A DNA stretch of 6,423 nt from Psychrobacter sp. Lineage in GTDB: Bacteria > Pseudomonadota > Gammaproteobacteria > Pseudomonadales > Moraxellaceae. The stretch spans positions 1 to 6,423 of the forward strand of contig JARIAA010000209.1 of the NCBI GenBank assembly GCA_029264635.1, in the 5' to 3' direction. This document shows positions 5,454 to 6,423 of this stretch, piece after piece (within the stretch, counting starts at the first letter, position 1; every line of letters begins with the position of its first letter). The notes below the pieces were generated by a model that was given only the letters and a program-made list of their open reading frames with translations, was not told the DNA's origin and did no database searches. The translations under genes were made by a program, and so were the position numbers.

Positions 5454-6423
5454 ATGAGTATGAGCAAAAAGTTAATGAACTGGGTGGACGCGCGTTTCCC
5501 CGCGACTGAAACCTATGAATACCACATGTCAAAGTACTACGCACCAAAGAACTTTAACTTTTGGTATTTCTTTGGCGTGTTATCGATGATTGTATTGGTC
5601 AACCAATTGGTGACTGGCATTTGGCTTACAATGATGTACAACCCAAGTGCTGAAGGGGCATTTGCGTCGGTTGAGTACATTATGCGTGATGTCAAAGGCG
5701 GCTGGCTCATCCGTTATATGCATTCTACTGGGGCCTCAGCATTCTTCGTGGTCGTCTATTTGCATATGTTTAGAGCGTTACTATACGGCTCTTATCAAAA
5801 ACCGCGTGAGCTTATTTGGCTCATCGGGATGGGTATTTATTTAGCCTTAATGGCAGAAGGTTTCTTCGGTTACTTATTACCTTGGGGTAATATGTCATTC
5901 TGGGGCGCGCAGGTTATTTTAAACCTTCCTGCTGCATTACCAGTCATCGGTGACGGACTTGCTGAATGGGTACGTGGTGACTATATCATTTCAGGTATTA
6001 CTCTAAACCGTTTCTTCGCCTTACACGTTGTTGCTATTCCACTGGTGCTGGTAGGCTTAGTATTTATGCATCTAGTCGCACTCCATCATGTGGGCTCGAA
6101 CAACCCTGATGGTATTGACATTAAAAAGCTCAAAGATAAAAATGGGGTGCCATTAGACGGTATCGAGTTCCATCCGTACTACACTGTGCATGATATGGTT
6201 GGTATTGTTGTGTTCTTTATATGCTTCTTTGCGGTAGTATTCTTCTTCCCAGAAGGCGGCGGCTTCTTCCTTGAGCCACCAAACTTTGAGACGGCGAACT
6301 CACTAAAAACACCTGAGCATATTGCACCAGTATGGTATTACACGCCGTTTTATGCCATCTTACGTGCAGTTCCTAATAAGCTTGGTGGGGTTATCGCGAT
6401 GGGCGCTGCAATCGCTGTATTGT
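5454..6423 (+). CDS. petB: Cytochrome b subunit of the bc1 complex (partial, 3' end outside window)
   Basis: The first 323 residues of cytochrome b, the membrane core of complex III that carries hemes bL and bH and the Qo and Qi quinone sites. The frame is open to the window edge; the family is about 400 residues, so roughly 80 are missing. Visible helices: A about 37-58, B 86-110, C 120-143, D 185-210, E 247-266. Heme ligands are H90 and H104 on helix B and H191 and H206 on helix D. The helix-packing glycine pairs, each 14 apart, are G41/G55 and G125/G139. The Qo loop has PVWY (292-295) in place of the PEWY of mitochondria and alphaproteobacteria. LHHVGSNNPDG (210-220) follows helix D as in other bc1 proteins. 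One base separates it from petA, and its ribosome binding site lies in petA. Cytochrome c1 (petC) should follow; nothing indicates a fused b/c1 protein within the visible part. Confidence 0.96.
   Translation, partial: MSMSKKLMNWVDARFPATETYEYHMSKYYAPKNFNFWYFFGVLSMIVLVNQLVTGIWLTMMYNPSAEGAFASVEYIMRDVKGGWLIRYMHSTGASAFFVVVYLHMFRALLYGSYQKPRELIWLIGMGIYLALMAEGFFGYLLPWGNMSFWGAQVILNLPAALPVIGDGLAEWVRGDYIISGITLNRFFALHVVAIPLVLVGLVFMHLVALHHVGSNNPDGIDIKKLKDKNGVPLDGIEFHPYYTVHDMVGIVVFFICFFAVVFFFPEGGGFFLEPPNFETANSLKTPEHIAPVWYYTPFYAILRAVPNKLGGVIAMGAAIAVL

Noticed and set aside
5647..5844. Short plus-strand open frame inside petB
   Set aside because: It is an out-of-frame reading of cytochrome b; the true frame is open from 5454 to the edge with all heme ligands.

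Overview
This looks like an ordinary chromosomal segment from an AT-rich gammaproteobacterium, most likely Psychrobacter or a close relative in the Moraxellaceae. That guess rests on the SlyX/Uup/PetAB protein types, the FadL-family porin (the family that includes Moraxella OMP E), the moderate GC of the genes and the AT-rich spacers. It is made from remembered families, not from a database search. I see no mobile element, CRISPR array, tRNA, rRNA, phage gene or toxin-antitoxin pair.

Layout. Positions 1-213 are non-coding and hold a strong intrinsic terminator (117-147) for the leftmost gene. On the minus strand lie an OmpP1/FadL-type outer membrane protein (214-1608) and, upstream of it in the same direction, a SlyX-like coiled-coil protein (1887-2192). 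They are separated by a 278-nt spacer with an operator-like inverted repeat beside an extended -10. A 247-nt divergent spacer (2193-2439) holds a long interrupted inverted repeat and candidate promoters for both directions. On the plus strand lies a full-length Uup-type ABC-F ATPase (2440-4371). A 496-nt non-coding gap (4372-4867) ends in a leader with mutually exclusive stem-loops. The cytochrome bc1 operon follows: petA (Rieske protein, 4868-5452), then petB (cytochrome b, from 5454), which runs off the right edge after 323 codons. petC (cytochrome c1) is expected beyond the edge.

Functionally there are three independent units: hydrophobic-compound uptake across the outer membrane, a ribosome/DNA-associated ABC-F protein with a small SlyX protein divergent to it, and respiratory complex III. 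petA and petB are tightly coupled, with one base between stop and start and the petB ribosome binding site inside the end of petA.

No undescribed system is evident. The observations most worth checking are the symmetric non-coding elements (fadL promoter, slyX/uup divergent region, petA leader), a roughly 70-residue helical insert in the FadL-like porin, and the PVWY form of the Qo motif in cytochrome b.
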